A stretch of DNA of 64,000 nt from Candidatus Binatia bacterium (lineage in GTDB: Bacteria > Desulfobacterota > Binatia > HRBIN30 > BPIQ01), in NCBI GenBank assembly GCA_026004195.1, contig BPIQ01000002.1:124001-188000 (forward strand), given 5' to 3'. The translations under genes were made by a program, and so were the position numbers. This document shows, piece after piece, positions 1 to 10,359 of the stretch (position 1 is its first letter; each line of letters begins with the position of its first letter). Under the pieces are notes generated by a model. The model was not told the origin of the DNA. It worked only from the letters and a program-made list of their open reading frames with translations, and ran no database searches.

Positions 1-1363
1 CCGGTTGCCGTCGTCGCACTCCTCGTGTTTCTGGACGACGAGGTCCCCGCACTTGCTCGGCAGGCACTTGAGGCGCAGCGAGTCCGTGTCCACCTTGCCG
101 AAGGCATCCGTCACACGGATGCGCAGTGTCTTGGACCCCCGCCGCAGGCGACCCGACGCGCTCACCTTGAGCGGAACCACGACCTCCCGGAAGTTCGTGC
201 ATTGATCGGGCGTCGTCCTGGGAGCTCCGCTGGAGACCACCGTATCCCTGCGCACCACCGTGACGCCGAGTCCTGCGGGAAACGGGTCGGCCCCGAGCCC
301 TTCCAGAGTCGAGAGAATCGCCGAATCTTCGGGGCCCAGGAGCTTTGCCGGATTCGGCCGCCTCACCTCGAGCGTCGAGACGTCGGAGGGTTCGCACGTA
401 GGAAGGCGGGGGTCGTGGTTGTTGGCGCAAAGGCCCACGAGGAACGTACACGCCCCGTCGCCGACGACGGGTTCCGCGTCGCAGCGGGGATCGCCTTCGA
501 AGCAGAGGATTCGCTGTTTGGGAAAGCCGTTCCGACGTTTTTCGGGCTCGACTGCCGTGATCCACTCGAGAAAGCAGTCCGTGCTCTTCCTTCCTCCACC
601 CGGAATGCAGCGGTTATCGGTAAACCCGCCCGTGCATTCTGGCGGGATGGGCGTGGGCGTCGCGGTGGGCGTGGGCGTGAGCGTCGGCGTCGCGGTCGGA
701 GGAGCCACGACGAGAACGAGCCTGGGCCTCTGCCCGGCAGGTCCCTCGCGCGAGGTGTAGTCCACGCGGCCGCTGGCACCCTCGTCCGTCTTTTTCACGA
801 TCCATCCGAAGTTCGGAGTGCCGGTGAGAAAAGCCACCACGTCGGCCGTCACGTCGAACTGGACGTAACCGGAGGTGGAATTCGTGTGGAGAACGCTGTC
901 CGTGGCCGCAGCGGCGAAAATGCCGCCATCCCACTGCGAGGGACAGTCGGCCGAACCGTTCGCGGTGTTCGTGTCGTCGGGGCAATTCCACGTGACCCCG
1001 GATTCGGTCCAATCGACTCCGAGCCTGTGGACGTCGACCGTCCTGCCGCTTCCCCAGTTCGTCGCGGACTCGACGAAAAGTTCGAGCGTGGCGGAGACGA
1101 GCGCGAGCGAGCCCACGGCCGCTGCGATCTGTCGCCTGATCGAAACGGACGAGCGCGCGGTTCACGCTCGCGCTGCGGACGACGAGCGGCGAGGTCGCGC
1201 CTTCGTTGACGTTGGGCGAGCCTTTACGGAGGTAAGAATCCGCGACGGGCGAAAGCGTCGTCGTCTGCGCCGGAGCGGAAGCCGCCGCGAAGAGCAAACC
1301 CAGGACGAGCCCGAGCTTCGTCGCCCTCCGGATCTTCGTCTCTCCCCCCTCTTCCGTGGTCAC
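1..1363 (-). CDS. Secreted DNRLRE / CGD-EECDDG repeat protein, partial and frameshifted
   Basis: The gene runs off the left edge. After a signal peptide (core LGLVLGLLFAAASAPAQ) comes a DNRLRE-type beta-sandwich (VADSYLRKGSPNVNEG, then ALVRFD). A TPT-rich linker follows, and at the edge a Cys-rich motif CGDLVVQKHEECDDGN of the DUF4215/Myxococcus cysteine-rich type. The reading frame breaks near 1130: the first frame stays sensible to ALVRFD, and the next frame continues with IAAAVGSLALVSATLEL, as the family requires, so one extra base is likely. The start is uncertain. GTG at 1363 is chosen, with a purine-rich stretch nearby, and an in-frame upstream start at 1396 is possible. DNRLRE modules occur in secreted and cell-wall proteins of many bacteria. 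The function here is unknown. Confidence 0.7.
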
Positions 1364-1445
1364 GGTACCCCGTCCCTTCGCCTTATACCCCGGCACCGGA
1401 CGGGGTCGTCAAGAGACGAAAAACGAGCGCGCGAGCCGCTGGCCT

Positions 1446-1946
1446 TCAGGTCCTTTCCGAATCCAGGGAACTCTCCCCGGGTTCGCCGGCCGGCTCGGAT
1501 TCCTCCTCGGGCTCCTGGGCGTCGACGAGAAGCTGGTCCGTTCCGGATTTCCCCGTGGCCTCGTCGCGGATCTCGACGGTAACGGTGTAGAGGCCCGGTG
1601 TCCGGTAGACGTGCACGGGGCTCGCCTCTTCGGAGACGGGGCTGCCGTCGCCGAAATCCCAGCGGTAGCGAGGGCGGACGAGCTCTTCGTCCGCTTCCAC
1701 CGTGAACTTCACCTCGAGCGGCACGGAGCCTTCCTCCGGATGCGCTTCGGCAACCAGCACGAGCGTGAAGAGCAGCTTCCGGTCTTCCGGAGACAGGGTG
1801 GCCACGACCGTGGGGTCGAAAGTGGGCGTCGCGGTCGACGAGCTCGCTTTTCGGACTTCCTGTTTGTCGCGGCTCTTGCAGGCCGCCGCGGACAGGACGG
1901 CTACGAGCACCAACGCACAAGTTCCTCGTTTTGTCCTGCTCTTCAT
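1446..1946 (-). CDS. PKD-domain lipoprotein
   Basis: A 166-residue protein with a lipoprotein signal (hydrophobic stretch ending SAAAC at about residue 23) and a short S/T-rich spacer. One PKD domain follows at about residues 65-145, recognisable from RYRWDFGDGSPV and HVYRTPGLYTVTVEI. The tail is acidic. PKD domains are Ig-like folds that mediate protein or glycan contacts at the cell surface. A strong ribosome site AAGGAGG lies 10 bases before the ATG. It starts 6 bases after the stop of the FG-GAP gene, so the two are probably co-transcribed. The reading frame is intact, unlike several neighbours. Confidence 0.85.
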   Translation of the reverse strand: MKSRTKRGTCALVLVAVLSAAACKSRDKQEVRKASSSTATPTFDPTVVATLSPEDRKLLFTLVLVAEAHPEEGSVPLEVKFTVEADEELVRPRYRWDFGDGSPVSEEASPVHVYRTPGLYTVTVEIRDEATGKSGTDQLLVDAQEPEEESEPAGEPGESSLDSERT

Positions 1947-1951
1947 GGGCC

Positions 1952-3193
1952 CTACCTCCTTCCGAGCTCGGGGTTCCTCTTCTCCGGGGCGACTTTTTCG
2001 CCGTCGCCCGACCGAGGTGTGGGTGCGCCGCGCTTTCCTTCGTCTCCGGCCTCCCGTCCCGCAGCGCCCTCGGAACTTCGATTCCAGAGAAGCGAGAGGT
2101 CGCCGCTTCCCAGGTTGGCGACGACGAGGTCGGTCGGGCCGTCGCCGTCGAGATCGGCAAGGGCGACCGTGCGGGGACGCTCGCCGACGGCGAGCGGGAC
2201 CGAAGGAGCGAACCCGCCCTTTCCGTCACCGCGAAGGAGGCTCACGCTGTTCGCGCTGGTGTTCGCCGTCGCCACGTCCGGAAGACCGTCGCCGTCGAGA
2301 TCCGCCACGGCAACCGAGCGCAGCCCCACCCCCGCTCTACCCCAGGGGCCGGGCTCGAACACGAAGGGACGGACCTGGAGAAAAGCGCGCACCCCACCGC
2401 CCGCGTGCCCCGCGACGATATCCCCGTCGCCGTCACCGTCGAGGTCGGCGGTGGCGACGGCGTAGACCGGAGCGGGCTCGCCCGGACGAAGTCGCAATTC
2501 TTCTCCGAACCGGCCGCCGAGATTCCGAAAAACGCTGAGATCGGCCGAAGCCCAGTTGGCGGAAACCAGGTCGGGACGGCCGTCGCGGTCGAGGTCGGCC
2601 ACGCGGACGTCCGAAGGATTGTCGCCCGCAAGGAGCGCGAGGAGACGGCGGACACCCCCTTTTCCGTCGCCGAAGAGCACGGTCACTTCGTCGCGCTCCC
2701 AGGGCATCGTGTTGGCTTCGTTGGCGACAGCCAGGTCCGCATGGCCGTCCCCGTCGAGGTCGGCCGTGGCCACGGAAAACGGAACGAAGCCGGCCTCGTG
2801 GAACCGGGTTTCGAAGCCACCCTTGCCGTCGGCGAGAAAGACCGCCACGCCGTCCCTCACCGTCACGGCGACGTCGAGCCGCCCGTTCTCGTCGAAGTCG
2901 GCCGTGGCGAGACCTCGCGGGAGGTCGAGGTCGAAGGAATAGCTCGGGGCGAATTCGCGCGGGCCTTTTCGCGTAAGAAGACGCACCCCCTGGTCGACCG
3001 AAACGAAGAGATCCTCGAGGCCGTCACCGGTGAAGTCGCCCACCACGGCCGCGTACGGACCCGAAGCACCCACGGGAACCCGCTGCTCCTCGAACCGGAA
3101 GTGCTCGGCCCGGGCCGGAGCCGAGGCGGCGGAAGACAACGCCAGGAAAGAAAGGACCGGAGCAGCGAGAAGACGGGCGGACGCCGCGAGCAT
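1952..3193 (-). CDS. FG-GAP/VCBS repeat secreted protein
   Basis: A 413-residue exported protein with a signal peptide ending near APARAEH. At least six FG-GAP/VCBS repeats follow, each with a calcium-binding loop such as DFTGDGLEDL, DLDGDGHADL, DLDRDGRPDL, DLDGDGDGDI or DLDGDGLPDV. Together they should form a beta-propeller like the integrin alpha-chain head. The last ~40 residues are charged and disordered. Such proteins act in adhesion or as calcium-stabilised surface scaffolds, but no catalytic domain is visible. The frame is intact. It is followed directly by the PKD lipoprotein gene, so the pair may work together at the surface. Confidence 0.88.
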   Translation of the reverse strand: MLAASARLLAAPVLSFLALSSAASAPARAEHFRFEEQRVPVGASGPYAAVVGDFTGDGLEDLFVSVDQGVRLLTRKGPREFAPSYSFDLDLPRGLATADFDENGRLDVAVTVRDGVAVFLADGKGGFETRFHEAGFVPFSVATADLDGDGHADLAVANEANTMPWERDEVTVLFGDGKGGVRRLLALLAGDNPSDVRVADLDRDGRPDLVSANWASADLSVFRNLGGRFGEELRLRPGEPAPVYAVATADLDGDGDGDIVAGHAGGGVRAFLQVRPFVFEPGPWGRAGVGLRSVAVADLDGDGLPDVATANTSANSVSLLRGDGKGGFAPSVPLAVGERPRTVALADLDGDGPTDLVVANLGSGDLSLLWNRSSEGAAGREAGDEGKRGAPTPRSGDGEKVAPEKRNPELGRR

Positions 3194-3228
3194 CGGAAGC
3201 GAGGGGAGAGCCGAACGCCGCGGCCGAC

Positions 3229-3798
3229 CTACGGAGCGGCTGGTTCCTTTTTTTCGCCGGGGCTGCCCGCACGCCCCTGGAGGATCTCGGCAAGAAGCTG
3301 GTTCGTGACGGCCGTCCCCAACTCGCGGTCGACGAACGCGAACGTGTAGCTCCGGGGGTTGAGCGAAACGACCGTCTTCTCCCCGTACCAGTACTCGCCC
3401 ATGCCTTGCCGCTTCCGGATCTTGCCGAAGCGATTCTCCAGGTAGGCGAGAATCCCGGGGTCCCGGCCGCAGTCGAAGTCGATCTCGTAGAGCTGATTCC
3501 AGGCAAAGCGGAACTGGAGGTCACAGGGAGAAAGCTCGTCGAGAGACTGGCCCTCGAGGCCGTAGACGACGAGCCCCAGCTCCCCTTCGTGGTCGTGACC
3601 CTCCGCCGACTCCTTCCGAGGAGGTGGTGCCGTGAGCCGCCGGGCTTCGGGATAGGCCTTTTCGAACTCCTGGATCGACATGCGGAAGCGCGCCTTTCCG
3701 TATCCCTCGGGCCACTCGGCGGCTAGCAAAGTCGGAGCCACAAGAACGGAGAGAAAGAGGGAGAGTAACGCAATCATGCGGGTCCATTTCGAGGTCAT
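3229..3798 (-). CDS. Small secreted protein with GKARFxMS motif (paralogue 1)
   Basis: About 189 residues with a signal peptide (IALLSLFLSVLVAPTLLAAEW). The mature part begins WPEGYGKARFRMSIQEFEKAYPEA. This pattern matches a second gene at 9686-10282 (PDGWGKARFGMSREEVGRLFPHA), so the two are paralogues. A later region, FDCGRDPGILAYLENRFGK, resembles compact alpha/beta secreted domains that open with an FGMS-E-V motif. Function is unknown. The ATG at 3798 is chosen because the signal peptide starts there. An in-frame TTG at 3834 and an ATG at 3777 are alternatives. It lies 35 bases upstream of the FG-GAP gene start and may share its transcript. Confidence 0.72.
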   Translation of the reverse strand: MTSKWTRMIALLSLFLSVLVAPTLLAAEWPEGYGKARFRMSIQEFEKAYPEARRLTAPPPRKESAEGHDHEGELGLVVYGLEGQSLDELSPCDLQFRFAWNQLYEIDFDCGRDPGILAYLENRFGKIRKRQGMGEYWYGEKTVVSLNPRSYTFAFVDRELGTAVTNQLLAEILQGRAGSPGEKKEPAAP

Positions 3799-3848
3799 GC
3801 GATCGCTTTTAGAGAAGAGCGAGCAAAGAGACAACTCGCCCAGGGCGC

Positions 3849-3877
3849 AAAAAAAGAGGGGGGCCGAAGCCCCCCTC
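3849..3877 (-). terminator. Rho-independent terminator
   Basis: A 9-bp perfect stem (GAGGGGGGC / GCCCCCCTC) with a CGAA loop is followed on the minus strand by seven T residues. It lies about 35 bases past the stop of the gene ending at 3913, as a factor-independent terminator should. A second GC-rich inverted repeat (GAGGCGC/GCGCCTC) sits just before it at about 3884-3907. Confidence 0.88.
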
Positions 3878-3912
3878 CGAACAGAGGCGCGCTCGAACGA
3901 GCGCCTCGAACC

Positions 3913-5396
3913 TCACTGGCACTCGAGGTTGAAAGCAGTGACGGAGTCGAGGCCGGGGGTTGTAGGCGGCGTGCTCAAAAGGGCGTGGAGCGCAGGGAAT
4001 GCACCCGAGAGGCGCCCGCCGCTCAGAATGCTGCGCTCGACGTCGAGGAGGTTGCCGAAAGCCTGACCCGTGGCGCTACCGCCGAAGCTGGCACCGATGC
4101 ACTGCGTCGTCGTGCCGAGGGTCGTGCCGACAGCACCGTTGTCGGGCTGGACGACGAGCGCGTTGCCCGTACCCGTGGTGAGCGGAATGGTGCCGGGGAT
4201 CCCCGGGGGTGCCACGTCGTCGGTCGTGCAGGGTTGGCCATCCAACCCTTTCTGATCAGCCGGGCTGTCCAGGACCACGGTGATTTGCGTCGTGTTCATG
4301 ACGAACGCGTCTCCTGGCCCGGACGCCGACGGTGCTGAGCTCGATGCAGGCTCCGCCGTTCTGGGCTCCGGAGTGCGCCGTCATGGGATCCGGCTGACTG
4401 GGCTGGCAGGTGGCAGCTGGGTGTGAACACGTCGAGGCAGTCGTTGCCCGTGGCGCCGACACCGGTGTTGATGTCGTGGTCCTGGCAGATCGTGTAGTCG
4501 ACTTTCGGGTTCGCGGAGCCCGACCTGGTCACGTACCCCTCGGCTCCCACGGCAAGAACGCAGGCCGTACCCACGCCCGTGAGAGGCACGGGGAGAAGGC
4601 CCTTCGAAGGCGAGCCGATGACGGCGAAGTCGTCGGGAAGAACCGACGGGACGTCACAGAACTGAAGAATGGAAAAGCCCTGGAGGGTCAGGGAAAGGTC
4701 CAGAGCCGGGTTCGTCGTGTCGACGCAAACCTTGGACCCCGAGCCGAGAGCACAGGCGTGCGCCGCGCAGGGAGGCTTCGTGAGCTGGGCACAGAGGCCG
4801 CCCGCAAAAGCGTCGCAGTCCGCCTCTTCCTGGTCGTTGATCGTCGGGTGGCCGCCCGCGAGCCTCTGGAAGATGTTCATGACGTCACGGACGAGCCAGA
4901 TCTGCTGGTAGTAGGCGCCCTTCTGCTTCATGATCAGGATGAGGCGGGCGAACTTGTCGCCGAAGGTGTCCACCGGCAGGTGGCCGAGGGCAATCAGGTC
5001 GGCATCCGTGCACTTCTCCTTACCCGGGGTAGCGGTTCCGGTTGGAGTCGGGACGAGTTTCAAGAGACCCGTCAAGCGCCTTTGCCATGGCGGATTTTCC
5101 GTCGGGGTCGGGGAAACCCAGGTCTTGACGAGCTGCTTGGCGCACTTCTCACCGACACCGCCGGCACCGGTCATCTTGTCGCCCGGGGTGCCTTTGGCCT
5201 GGTTCGTGAGAAGCTGCTTCCGGTAGAAGTCCTTGCACTTCTGCAGGGCCTTGATGAGCTTCGATTCGAGCTTGATACCCTCCTTTTCGATGGCGCGCCT
5301 GACACTTGTCGAGTGCCGCTTGCGCAGGCCCTGCGTCCACGCAAGCAGGACTCCCCCGGCAAGTGCCGTCACCAGAAGCCAACGTGTTCGCTTCAT
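3913..5396 (-). CDS. Secreted protein with C-terminal TIPLTTG domain; two frameshifts
   Basis: Removing one base near 4420 and one near 4320 joins three open segments into a 493-codon gene. The N-terminus is a signal anchor (RWLLVTALAGGVLLAW) followed by a Lys-rich helical region. The middle is Cys-rich (CAAHACALGSGSKVCVD). The C-terminal ~100 residues (QPCTTDDVAPPGIPG then TIPLTTGTGNALVV) match the ends of the genes at 5393-8152 and 14443-15897. The ATG at 5396 has a good site, GGGGGAGGTAACGT. A strong terminator follows at 3849-3877. The intact termini and single +1 errors suggest assembly indels more than old decay. No enzymatic family is recognised. Confidence 0.65.
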
Positions 5397-8152
5397 ACGT
5401 TACCTCCCCCCTTTTGGTTTACCTTGGTTTTGCCCTCGCCAGGCAGCAGCCCACTTCGTGACCGCGCCCGTCGTGTGGATACCCCCGCTCGGGCTTTCGT
5501 GCCAAAGACTACTCCACTCGCAAAACCACAGTCAACGCTTTTTTTCGACTCTCCCGGCCGTGCCTTGAGCGACGTGATGACGGCCGAATCCCCCACTTGC
5601 TGGTCGAGAGCAGGGAAGGATGCGGCAATCCTCAAGTTGCCCACGCTCGGCGGGTCGGCCGAGCAGCGCTGCGCAGTCGTAAGGGCTTCCGAGAAGCGAT
5701 CGCCGCGCAAGTGTCCGCGGGACGGCGGCACCCCGCTACAGCTTCCGTGGAGGATCATTCGACCCGCAACCAGGTCGACATCCGCTATGAACGTGGAGGC
5801 AAGGCCCGTGGTCTGCGGAATCGTGTTCGCCACGCCGCGCGAGGTCTCGGGATCGTCGTCGGTGCAGGGCATCGCCGTCGAGGCCCTTGGCCGGGTTCGA
5901 CGGCCACGCACTCGCCGCCGGGACACTCCGCCCTCGGCTCGCGCACGGCCTGGCCGTTTCTGCGAGCCGCCCATGACAGGTGGCCGAAGCACACGTTCCG
6001 CCGGGACAGTCCCGCAGGAACGAGGCAAGCCTGACCATTCTGCGAACCCCCGACGCACTCTCTTCGCCGACGCTGCACGAATCCACCGTCCGAGATGGTG
6101 CCGATGGCCGTCGTGGAGAGCACGACGGCCGAGCCCGGGCCACGGGACGGACCACCGACCTCGAGGTGCGTGGGGCTGCGGCAGACCCCCGCGTGACGCG
6201 GCTAGTACGATCGGCGCGCAGTCGTTGGCGCAAACCCCGTCCGCCCGCAGTCGGCTCGTTCGCGCGAGCAGGGCTCGCCCGTACGTTGGGCCCCGCAATG
6301 CAGACCTCGAGGGTCTCCCTGCAGGCCTCGCCGCCGCTCCCCTCCGGGGGCGGCGGGTCCTGCGCCGTGCAGTCCGCGTCGTCGGGGCTGTTGCAGAGCG
6401 AGCCGGGGCAGTCGGCGTGACTGTCGAGCAGAAAGCCAGGAAGTTTCCCTCCCCGGGGCAGCGCGCCGCCGGGGCCGCACTCGGCGTCGTTGTAGCAGGC
6501 GCGACCGGGCGCGCGTGCCGCCCGACGCAGACCTTGAGCGGGGCCCATGCAGAAGCCGCCGCCCTGGCCCCGGCCGGTCGCACGTACCCGCCGCCGATGC
6601 ACTCCGCGTCGTTGCGGCAAGCACGCTCGCCCTTCGACGTCGACCGCCCACGCACCGGCCGGGACCGTTCGAGGGACCCGATCGCTGCCCCACGCCGGCC
6701 CCGGGTGGGTCGGCGTTGCACTCGTGGTTCACGGTACACTGCTGGTTTTCCGTGCAGACGAGCCCATTTTGGGCCCGGAAATGCACGTACCGCCCTGGCA
6801 CACACCCGCGTCCTGGCAGTCCTCACGGCGGACACACGGTTGTCCCTGTCTCGGACCCGTAAGGCAGACGCCCGGGCGGCGTCGTGTTGTGGTCCTGCGC
6901 GAGGGTGACGTCGCACGGGAGGCACGCGTCGCCCCGCAGGAGACCATGCCGGAGGCCGAGTTACCGGGCCCGTGGAGCTCCGGGATCGGGAGCCCACGCA
7001 CGCAGGCACAGAGAATCCCGGGGACCTTCACGGGCTCGAACTGCCCTTCGGCCGCCGGGACGGCAATGTGGATCGTCCCGTCCGGGTCGGGCTTGCTTAC
7101 GTGCAGGTTCTGAAAGCCGATGAGAGGTCCGACCCGCACGGGCTCGAGCCCGAAGAGGCTACCAGGGCTGCGCGCGGCTCTTCGGCTCGCAGACACCCTC
7201 CCGTGACCGCACGGGCTGACCCCGCAGCTTCCCGCCCGGAGCACTGGATATCACCGAACGGACACGCCTGCCCGTCCTTGGTGCCTCCGATACACCTCTG
7301 AGTGCACGCCCCGCCGGGACACTCTTTGCGTCGATAGCAGCTCTGGCCGTCTCGCGTGCCGCCGACGCAGGTGTGGACCTTTACCGTCTGTAGGTTTTCG
7401 GTGAGGAGGCAATCGGCGCCCACGTTTTGGCCTGCCGTGCATTCGCGCGTCGGCAAAGCACCCGACGCTGTCCGCACCGCACTCCGAGACGCACGTGCCG
7501 CCGGTACCGCAATCCTGAAGTCCGTGGAGCAGGGCCGTCCGGGCTTGGGACCGCCCTGACACGCTTGCGCGGAACGTGCAGGGCTCGCCGTCCTTGGCGC
7601 CGCCCACGCAGAACGCGCCGCTGTACTGGAAGAGCGCACGGTCTCTCCGTCGGTGCAGTTGAGAGCGCAGCCGTCACCGCCGAAGCCCCGGCATTCACCA
7701 CCGGGGCACTCCGCCTGCGACGTGCAGAGGTTCCCTGATTCGGGCCGCCGAAGCACGAGCCCCCGTCGTCGCACTCCTCGTCGCCCTGCACCACGCCGTC
7801 GCCGCAGAAGCCTTCGGCCACGGGCGTCGTCGGCGTGGGGGTGGGGGTAGGCGAGCCCGGAGTCGGCGTGCGGGTGGGCTGGACCATGGGGGCAGTTGGT
7901 AGGACGCAGGATGCTCAACACTGCGGCCTGAAGCTCGTCGGGTGTCACGACCCCGTTGCCGTTGCGGTCGCACGCAGTGCAGGCCGTTACCGCCGTCTTG
8001 CGCAGGATGATATTCACGCAGAGCTGCAGCTCGTTGGGAAAGACCCGGCCGCTACTGTCGCAGTCTCCCACGCAAACCGCATCGCCGCGACTCGGCGAGA
8101 ACGCGAGAAGCAACGTTCCCAAAAGAGCCGACACGAGGCCCTTCGATGCCAT
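5393..8152 (-). pseudogene. Secreted EF-hand-pair / Cys-rich repeat protein, heavily frameshifted
   Basis: From ATG 8152 (site GGGGG, 9 bases upstream) it encodes a signal peptide. Next comes a Cys-framed EF-hand pair: CVGDCDSSGRVFPNE, then CDRNGNGVVTPDE, both with complete 12-residue calcium loops. A TPT linker, CGDGVVQGDEECDDGG and several repeats of the form C-GG--DGQ-C---CPGG-C follow. It then matches the intact paralogue at 14443-15897 (CACVRG, GPGNSASGMVSC, STTAIGTISDG) and ends in PCTDDD..TIPQTTG. At least a dozen frame switches are needed to read through, at roughly 7885, 7740, 7620, 7560, 7515, 7455, 7200, 6935, 6890, 6785, 6640, 6520 and 6240. It is either a decayed gene or a badly assembled one. 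The end near 5393 is uncertain. Confidence 0.6.
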
Positions 8153-8276
8153 CGGTATAACCCCCTTTACGGACATTCCCCGCAGACCGAGGCGCCCTTG
8201 ACGGTTCGTAGCTCGGAAGTCCGACACAACGGTCACGCTGTCCCTTTCTGGAAGATCCGTTCTTTCACTCGCAGCC

Positions 8277-9574
8277 TTAACTCACGCTCACCGTGCCCGG
8301 AACGAGTCCCATCGGGACGGACTCCGCCTCCGGAGTCGACCCGTCGGCCGTCCCGCCTACCTGCGTCTCTCCCGCTCCCGCTCCCTCCACGATCCGGAAA
8401 TCGCACTCCATCAATACCCCGTCCGCAATCACGTTGTCGTTGAGCCCGAAAACCACGAAGATCAGCTCCCCGGGACCACCCTCCGACGTGCTCACGTCCT
8501 TCTGCGCCGCCTGCGCCGCAGCCCCGGCCCGGCACTCCACCGCCTCGAGCACCGCCGGGTCGAACGTGAGAGTCCCCGACACGATCGAAATGCTCGCCCC
8601 TCGCCCCACGAGCGACACCTCCACCGTCACCACCTCCCCGGGCGCTCCCGCCGCATCCCCCACCACGAGCTCGGGGAGCGGTATCGCCACGGTTACGGTC
8701 CCCGGAACGAGCCCCATCGGCACCGACTCCGCCTCCGGGGTCGACCCGTCGGCCGTCCCGCCTACCTGCGTCTCTCCCGCTCCCGCTCCCTCCACGATCC
8801 GGAAATCGCACTCCATCAACACCCCGTCCGCAATCACGTTGTCGTTGAGCCCGAAAACCACGAAGATCAGCTCCCCGGGACCACCCTCCGACGTGCTCAC
8901 GTCCTTCTGCGCCGCCTGCGCCGCAGCCCCCGCCCGGCACTCCACCGCCTCGAGCACCGCCGGGTCGAACGTGAGAGTCCCCGACACGATCGAAATGCTC
9001 GCCCCTCGCCCCACGAGCGACACGTCCACCGTCACCACCTCCCCGGGCGCCCCCGCGCATCCCCCACCACGAGCTCGGGGCCGGGCGTGGGAGTTGCCGT
9101 GAGAGTCGGCGTTTCGGAAGGCGTTGCCGTGGCCGTGACCGTAGGTGTGAACGTGGGTGTATTCGTGAACGTCGGGGTGGACGTGACCGTCGGGGTGAGT
9201 GTGACTGTCGGAGTCGTCGTGGGGGCAGGCGTTTCCGTGGGTGTGCCCGTCGGCGTCCCCGTTGGCGTCGAGGTCGCCGTATCGGTGGGAGTACCCGTGG
9301 GCGTTTCCGTAGGAGGAACCGTCGGGGTCGGCGTCCTGCTGGGCGTATCGGTGGGAGCTACGGTGGGAGTGCGCGTCGCCGTCGGCGGTGGAATCGTGTG
9401 TGTGCTCGTGGCGCTCGCGGTGGGCGTCGCAGCTTCGGTCGGCGTAGCGGTCGCTTCTTCCGGCGTGGGAGAGCCGCGCACGACGGACGCCTCGTCGTCG
9501 CCGTTGCACGCGACGAGGTACGAGAAAGCCAGGCAAAGAAGAAAGACTCGACCGATCGTTTTCGCCGACATCAT
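8277..9574 (-). CDS. Surface lipoprotein with two cohesin-like domains (one frameshift)
   Basis: Start ATG-ATG at 9574, with GGAGGGAGG upstream. A lipoprotein signal ends FSYLVAC. A ~110-residue TPT-rich linker follows, then two cohesin-like modules of ~130 residues ([53 protein letters not shown]). Comparison with three sister repeats shows a missing C near 9055 (CCCCGCGCAT against CCCCGCCGCAT). Restoring it gives an intact 432-residue protein ending VSVS. Cohesins are beta-sandwich modules that bind dockerins. The lipid anchor, spacer and tandem cohesins would give an outer-membrane scaffold. Cohesin-like folds also occur outside cellulosomes, so the partner is inferred. Confidence 0.8.
8290..8676 (-). 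repeat. Cohesin-encoding repeat copy R1
   Basis: A 387-bp unit almost identical to the copies starting at 8695, 10373 and 10780, including at synonymous positions. R1 and R2 start 405 bp apart (135 codons). Confidence 0.9.
8695..9080 (-). repeat. Cohesin-encoding repeat copy R2
   Basis: 386 bp, one base shorter than R1 and R4. The missing C near 9055 is the cause of the frameshift in the 8277-9574 gene. Confidence 0.9.
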
Positions 9575-9609
9575 ACGCGCAACGCCTCCCTCCACACGAA
9601 GCCGCGACT

Positions 9610-9638
9610 CGGTAGCACCAACGGCGACGCGCAGTCAA
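9610..9638 (-). promoter_or_regulatory. Candidate promoter for the 8277-9574 lipoprotein
   Basis: On the minus strand TTGACT is followed after 16 bp by GCTACC, about 40 bases before the ATG. This resembles other TTGACA/GCTA promoters in the window. Sequence match only. Confidence 0.4.
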
Positions 9639-9685
9639 GAACCCCGCTGCCCATTTTTCTTCCCAACCGCGCTGCACATCGACTT

Positions 9686-10282
9686 TTACGGTCCCTCGCC
9701 GGTCGGAACGGCTTTCGGGGAAGGCCGGGGCTCGAGAGAAGACGGAGCTGAGCGACCGGAGAGCCTCTCCGTGAAAACTCGAGCGGCCTCTTGACTCAAT
9801 CGATTGTCCCAGAAAGCGTGCCACCGACCTCGGACGTCCGTTGCAATCGTGACTTTCTCGCCTTTCCAAGTAGGCTCCGGGCCCGGCGCCGGACCGTAAC
9901 GGCGACGCAAGACGTCGAGCACCCTTTCCGCAGGGTTCGCCCCCCAGTAGACCACGACGGCGTAGAGCCGATCGCGGAAGTATCGGAGCTCCACGGACAC
10001 CGGAAGCTCGAGGCCCGGAAACTTTTCCTCCGGCAACAACTGCCTCGCGAACTCCGGGCCCAGTGGCGCTGCGGCACCGAGATGCTCCTTGGACAAAGGC
10101 TGCGCGTGCGGGAAGAGTCGGCCCACCTCCTCGCGAGACATTCCGAAGCGAGCTTTGCCCCATCCGTCGGGCTCCCTTTCGGGCGTGGGGCCCGACCACG
10201 CCGGAGAAAAGAGGCAGGAAAGCAGCACAGCAAGCACTGCCGTGACGCGGGAAAAGCGTACGAGGCGGCGGTTACTACGCAT
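9686..10282 (-). CDS. Small secreted protein with GKARFGMS motif (paralogue 2)
   Basis: 198 residues with an N-terminal signal (TAVLAVLLSCLFSPAWSG). The mature start, PDGWGKARFGMSREEVGRLFPHA, matches the protein encoded at 3229-3798. The middle has LRYFRDRLYAVVVYWG, and the end is a helical segment plus a Pro/Ser-rich tail. It sits between the two cohesin lipoprotein genes and has an intact frame. The shared motif and signal peptide point to one periplasmic or secreted family. Its role is not known. The ATG at 10282 is chosen because the signal peptide begins there. Confidence 0.75.
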   Translation of the reverse strand: MRSNRRLVRFSRVTAVLAVLLSCLFSPAWSGPTPEREPDGWGKARFGMSREEVGRLFPHAQPLSKEHLGAAAPLGPEFARQLLPEEKFPGLELPVSVELRYFRDRLYAVVVYWGANPAERVLDVLRRRYGPAPGPEPTWKGEKVTIATDVRGRWHAFWDNRLSQEAARVFTERLSGRSAPSSLEPRPSPKAVPTGEGP

Positions 10283-10359
10283 CGCTGGATTTCCGCGTTA
10301 GAACCGGAAGATCACGAACGCGGCAAGGCTCCGCCTTCCGCGATCGCCCCGGAAAAACG

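Noticed and set aside
25-1209. A long plus-strand open frame at the left edge, and many others across 0-14 kb
   Set aside because: They are Arg/Gly/Pro-rich, have no recognisable domain, and lie opposite minus-strand frames with clear signal peptides and repeats. High GC content makes such shadows common.
5393-8152. Programmed ribosomal frameshifting
   Set aside because: A dozen or more shifts in both directions with no slippery sites is not a known mode. Indel error or decay is far simpler.
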